Below, in pieces: positions 49,626 to 52,389 of a stretch of DNA of 52,389 nucleotides (its first letter is position 1; every line of letters begins with the position of its first letter). The notes under the pieces were generated by a model, which had not been told where the DNA came from, did not search any database, and saw only the letters and a program-made list of their open reading frames with translations. The stretch comes from Gallibacterium faecale (GTDB lineage: Bacteria; Pseudomonadota; Gammaproteobacteria; Enterobacterales; Pasteurellaceae): NCBI RefSeq assembly GCF_027920745.1, contig NZ_JAQIBB010000023.1:1-52389 (forward strand), in the 5' to 3' direction. The position numbers and the translations under genes were made by a program.

Positions 49626-50250
49626 AATGACCTCGATGGTTTAATTCAATAATTTTGTCAGCGTAACGTTGAGTGAGCGAATGATCGTGGCTAATAATAA
49701 TCAGTGTTGTATTAGGCAGACAAAATTGTTTAATTTGTTGTATCACTTGAGTTGCTACGGTGGGATCTAATGCTGATGTAGGTTCATCTAACATTAAGAC
49801 TTTTGCGTTAAAGCTCAACGCAATCGCTAGAAATACACGCTGTTTTTCACCGCCAGAAAGATGCGCAACATTTTGATTTAGCGGAAAGGGAATATGGCAA
49901 ATATCAAGATATTGTTGTAGCTGTTTATGTTCTGGCAGTGTATTTTCACGATAGTGATGATACTGTTGAAAATTATCTAAAATGGATCCTGGAAATAGAT
50001 AAGATTGTTGTGAAGCAAGTAATACTTCGCGGCGTAATATAATTTTGTCTAATTGTTGAATATCACGATTTTGGTATAAAATTTTTCCTTCTGTGATCGG
50101 TAAGGTGTCATTAAATAGATGGAGTAAAGTGCTCTTACCACAACCACTTGGCCCTTGTAGAAAAGTTGCTTGTCCTTCAGGAATTTCAATGTTGGGATAA
50201 TAGATTTTTTGCTGAAAAACAACATTTTCAGCTGATAAGATAGCGGACAT
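49618..50250 (-). CDS. fetA: FetA-like ABC ATPase, putative iron exporter
   Basis: This 210-residue single ABC domain drives the FetB permease. Walker A GPSGCGKST is at 33-41, the Q-loop near SQQSY, the signature LSGGEKQR at 131-138, Walker B VLMLDEP at 151-157 and the H-loop His in IIISHDHS. All are intact. It is the first gene of the minus-strand pair and is divergent from the 104-residue gene at 50300, leaving only 49 nt between them for both promoters. Confidence 0.87.
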   Translation of the reverse strand: MSAILSAENVVFQQKIYYPNIEIPEGQATFLQGPSGCGKSTLLHLFNDTLPITEGKILYQNRDIQQLDKIILRREVLLASQQSYLFPGSILDNFQQYHHYRENTLPEHKQLQQYLDICHIPFPLNQNVAHLSGGEKQRVFLAIALSFNAKVLMLDEPTSALDPTVATQVIQQIKQFCLPNTTLIIISHDHSLTQRYADKIIELNHRGHYE

Positions 50251-50299
50251 AATTGATACCTAATATTTTTACATAATGATTTTATAGGAGAAATTTTAT

Positions 50300-50614
50300 A
50301 TGAATTTCCAACAAATTTTGATGACCTTGCCGCCTATTGATGAGATTCGTCAAATTGATATTTTGAATCAGAAGGGAGAAATTATACATTCTATTCCTGC
50401 AATAGCAGGAAAGTTAGGCTCGCTACGAGTTTATCATGCACTTGCACAAAAGTTTGCTGGAAAACTGGATAGTGAAAGTGCAGAGCAGGGATTAATTTGG
50501 TTTGCCGAACATTGTGATGATGCGCGTCAATATCCGGGAAAACACCCAAATATAGATCTATTATTTGCTGTGATTAAACAGCAACAGCAGTTACAAATTA
50601 ATGTAATCCGTTGA
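50300..50614 (+). CDS. Small conserved protein, probably DUF2322 family
   Basis: Function unknown. The 104-residue soluble protein has no signal peptide or membrane segment. I recognise the pattern IDEIRQIDILNQKGEIIHSI, KLGSLRVYHAL and AEHCDDARQYPGKHPNIDLL as that of DUF2322, a short family found in Pasteurellaceae, Neisseriaceae and relatives; this is from memory and not checked. TAGGAG precedes the ATG. It is divergent from fetA and converges on coaA with only 3 nt between. Confidence 0.65.
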   Translation: MNFQQILMTLPPIDEIRQIDILNQKGEIIHSIPAIAGKLGSLRVYHALAQKFAGKLDSESAEQGLIWFAEHCDDARQYPGKHPNIDLLFAVIKQQQQLQINVIR

Positions 50615-50617
50615 TAG

Positions 50618-51550
50618 TTATTTTCTTAATTTCACTGTATTAATGGCGTGGTCTTCACCTTTTACCAAAATTAAACTGGCTCGTTCTTTGGTTGGTAAGA
50701 TATTTTCATGAAGATTTACGCCATTGATAGTATCCCAAATGTGAGAAGCAATCTCTATCGCTTCTTTTTCTGATAATTTTGCATAATGATGGAAATAAGA
50801 GTTTGGATCCGCAAACGCACTCTTACGAAATTTTAAAAAACGTTTGATATACCAACTTTTTAGCAATGTTTCTTCAGCATCAACAAAAATAGAAAAATCG
50901 ACAAAGTCTGAAACGAATAAATTATGAGCCTTATGGCCGCGTTGAAGAACATTTAACCCTTCAATAATTAAGATGTCGGGCTGATTGATTTCAGTATATT
51001 GCCCTGGAATGATGTCATAAGTGAGATGTGAATACACGGGTGCTTTAACAGCCTTTTTTCCTGATTTAATATCAGAAACAAATTGGATTAAAGCATGGGT
51101 ATCATACGAAACAGGGAATCCCTTCTTTCCTAATAAATCCAGTTGTTTTAACTTTTCTAAAGGATACAAAAATCCATCCGTGGTAATTAAATCAACTCGG
51201 CGATTAGCTTGCGTTAATAGTGCTTGTAGAATTCGAGCAGTGGTACTTTTCCCTACCGCAACACTTCCTGCAATACTAATAATGTAAGGGACTTTGGGAT
51301 TATCGATACCAAGAAAACGTTGAATAACGGTATGACGCTGTAAATTTTCTTCTATATAGTAATTTAGCAAACGCACCAGAGGCAGATAAATAGAACTTAC
51401 TTCATCTAAAGACAGTTCATCATTAAAACTAAGCAAGGGTTTTAAATCTTGTTCTGTTAATGAGAGAGGCACAGATTTTCTTAATGCTGCCCATTGTTCT
51501 CGTGCAAAAGTTAAAAAAGGAGAAAAGTTATTTACAGGCTGATTAATCAC
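50618..51550 (-). CDS. coaA: Pantothenate kinase (type I)
   Basis: CoaA phosphorylates pantothenate, the first step of coenzyme A synthesis, and is feedback-inhibited by CoA. The 310 residues have the P-loop GSVAVGKST at 95-103, then TTDGFLYP with the catalytic acid, KKGFPVSYDTHALIQFVSDI and LIIEGLNVLQ. All match the E. coli enzyme (316 residues). As in E. coli it lies next to the tRNA-Thr/Tyr/Gly/Thr cluster. AAGGACATT precedes the start. Confidence 0.96.
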   Translation of the reverse strand: MINQPVNNFSPFLTFAREQWAALRKSVPLSLTEQDLKPLLSFNDELSLDEVSSIYLPLVRLLNYYIEENLQRHTVIQRFLGIDNPKVPYIISIAGSVAVGKSTTARILQALLTQANRRVDLITTDGFLYPLEKLKQLDLLGKKGFPVSYDTHALIQFVSDIKSGKKAVKAPVYSHLTYDIIPGQYTEINQPDILIIEGLNVLQRGHKAHNLFVSDFVDFSIFVDAEETLLKSWYIKRFLKFRKSAFADPNSYFHHYAKLSEKEAIEIASHIWDTINGVNLHENILPTKERASLILVKGEDHAINTVKLRK

Positions 51551-51864
51551 AATGTCCTTCTTATGAAGTTAATAGAGAGATTATGGCGGTATGTTATAGA
51601 AAGCGAGAACAAAAGGCAAAATTTATCTATTTATTAGCAGAGCAAGGTAAATATTAATAAAAAGAGTAGTTAATAGATGAAAGTAGATAAAAATAAAGAA
51701 ATTAAGCAGTAAAAGGAGTAATTGAAAGCATATATACAGTACTTATTTTGATATCGTGTTATCGCATACTGTTGGGATTTTAGACGGAAACTGTAAAAAA
51801 CAGACAATTTTTGCTTGAGATTTAGGCTACCGATAAAAAATCCTATTTTTTTTCAAAAAAAGTC
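51551..51864. other. AT-rich gap between coaA and the tRNA cluster
   Basis: About 310 nt between divergent units. It must hold the coaA promoter on the minus strand, but I could not pick one with confidence. No ORF, RNA or repeat was recognised. Confidence 0.6.
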
Positions 51865-51892
51865 TTGCCAGAAGAAAAAAGATCCCTATAAT
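51865..51892 (+). promoter_or_regulatory. Promoter of the tRNA-Thr/Tyr/Gly/Thr cluster
   Basis: TTGCCA (51865-51870) and TATAAT (51887-51892) are 16 bp apart, with A-rich DNA upstream that could act as an UP element and a GC-rich ACGCCTC after the -10, typical of a stable-RNA promoter. Confidence 0.85.
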
Positions 51893-51913
51893 ACGCCTCA
51901 CTTGCTTAACGAT

Positions 51914-51989
<76 letters not shown>

Positions 51990-52021
51990 TCTTCTCAAGT
52001 AAGTATTAGCATTAGCGTTGT

Positions 52022-52106
52022 GGAGGGATTCCCGAGCGGCCAAAGGGGGCAGACTGTAAATCTGTTGGCTCAGCCTTCGAAGGTTCGAATCCTTCTCCCT
52101 CCACCA
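52022..52106 (+). tRNA. tRNA-Tyr(GUA)
   Basis: An 85-nt tRNA with a long variable arm (class II): acceptor GGAGGGA with TCCCTCC, anticodon loop CTGTAAA with anticodon GTA, T-loop TTCGAAT and encoded CCA. Confidence 0.97.
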
Positions 52107-52134
52107 TTTTATGATGGGACAGATGAATATAGGT

Positions 52135-52209
<75 letters not shown>

Positions 52210-52210
52210 C

Positions 52211-52286
52211 GCTGATATAGCTCAGTTGGTAGAGCGCACCCTTGGTAAGGGTGAGGTCGGCGGTTCAAATCCGCCTATCAGCACCA
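52211..52286 (+). tRNA. tRNA-Thr(GGU)
   Basis: A 76-nt tRNA, one base after tRNA-Gly: acceptor GCTGATA with TATCAGC, anticodon loop TTGGTAA with anticodon GGT, T-loop TTCAAAT and encoded CCA. In relatives a tuf gene (elongation factor Tu) follows; it would lie beyond the window end. Confidence 0.97.
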
Positions 52287-52389
52287 CCTCTATTTTTCTT
52301 TCCTTTTTTATTCAAATCCTGTAATTATCTTTGGTTAATGTGGTAGTTATACGCCATCGATAACCGTGTTTTTTTTAGGGGACTTTCCA
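52287..52389. other. Region after the tRNA cluster up to the window end
   Basis: AT-rich, with a T-run at 52369-52376. No start codon or ORF that I would call. It may be the leader of a tuf gene, by analogy with E. coli only. Confidence 0.4.

Overview
The window looks like a chromosomal segment of an AT-rich gammaproteobacterium of the family Pasteurellaceae. The reasons are the order rpmB-rpmG-EamA-obgE, the protein sequences, TRAP transporters, MurQ/AnmK recycling, and ribosomal operons with enterobacterial-type leaders. The family call is inference; the genus cannot be fixed from sequence alone.

Layout. (1) 1-3658: the early end of a Mu-like prophage, running leftward out of the window: a MuB-like ATPase that looks frameshifted, MuA transposase, a Ner-like regulator, a divergent S24-type repressor, operator repeats, and a terminal segment with three repeats that look like MuA-binding sites. 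It sits inside kduI, whose last 58 codons remain at 3659-3833. (2) 3881-7192: a TRAP transporter (dctPQM type), probably for hexuronates given kduI, then an N-terminally short ygjV-like gene. (3) 7247-10122: rpmB-rpmG, a drug/metabolite exporter and obgE. (4) 10149-12203, minus strand: anmK-murQ for anhydro-MurNAc recycling. (5) 12308-12693: four identical tRNA-Val(UAC) genes, then gltX, tRNA-Ala(GGC), and speA-speB (arginine to agmatine to putrescine). (6) 17687-24263: a complete D-allose operon, alsR-alsB-alsA-alsC-alsE-alsK-rpiB, behind a striking inverted pair of AT-rich operator-like sites. (7) 24403-28944: rdgB-hemW-rpiA-serA and a pirin-like quercetinase. (8) 28991-43099: the S10, spc and alpha ribosomal protein operons with secY and rpoA, each with a promoter and leader and closed by terminators. 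(9) 43287-45780: a lone PotD-like polyamine-binding protein with a TTG start, and murA. (10) 46001-46963: a CRISPR array of 15 repeats of 32 bp and 14 spacers, of a type I-C-like pattern, with no cas gene in the window. (11) 47069-51550: pyrG, the FetAB iron exporter pair, a small DUF2322-like protein and coaA. (12) 51914-52286: the tRNA-Thr/Tyr/Gly/Thr cluster that normally precedes a tuf gene.

How the parts work together. AlsBAC imports allose, AlsK phosphorylates it, RpiB isomerises allose-6-P to allulose-6-P, and AlsE yields fructose-6-P. SpeA and SpeB make putrescine, and the PotD-like protein may scavenge polyamines from outside. AnmK and MurQ recycle cell-wall sugar that MurA helps to build.

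I did not find a clearly unprecedented protein system. The most unusual signals are the cas-less CRISPR array, the Mu-type insertion in kduI with a probable 8-bp frameshift in MuB, the 25-bp inverted operator pair before alsR, and the extended flanking helices around three of the four tRNA-Val copies.
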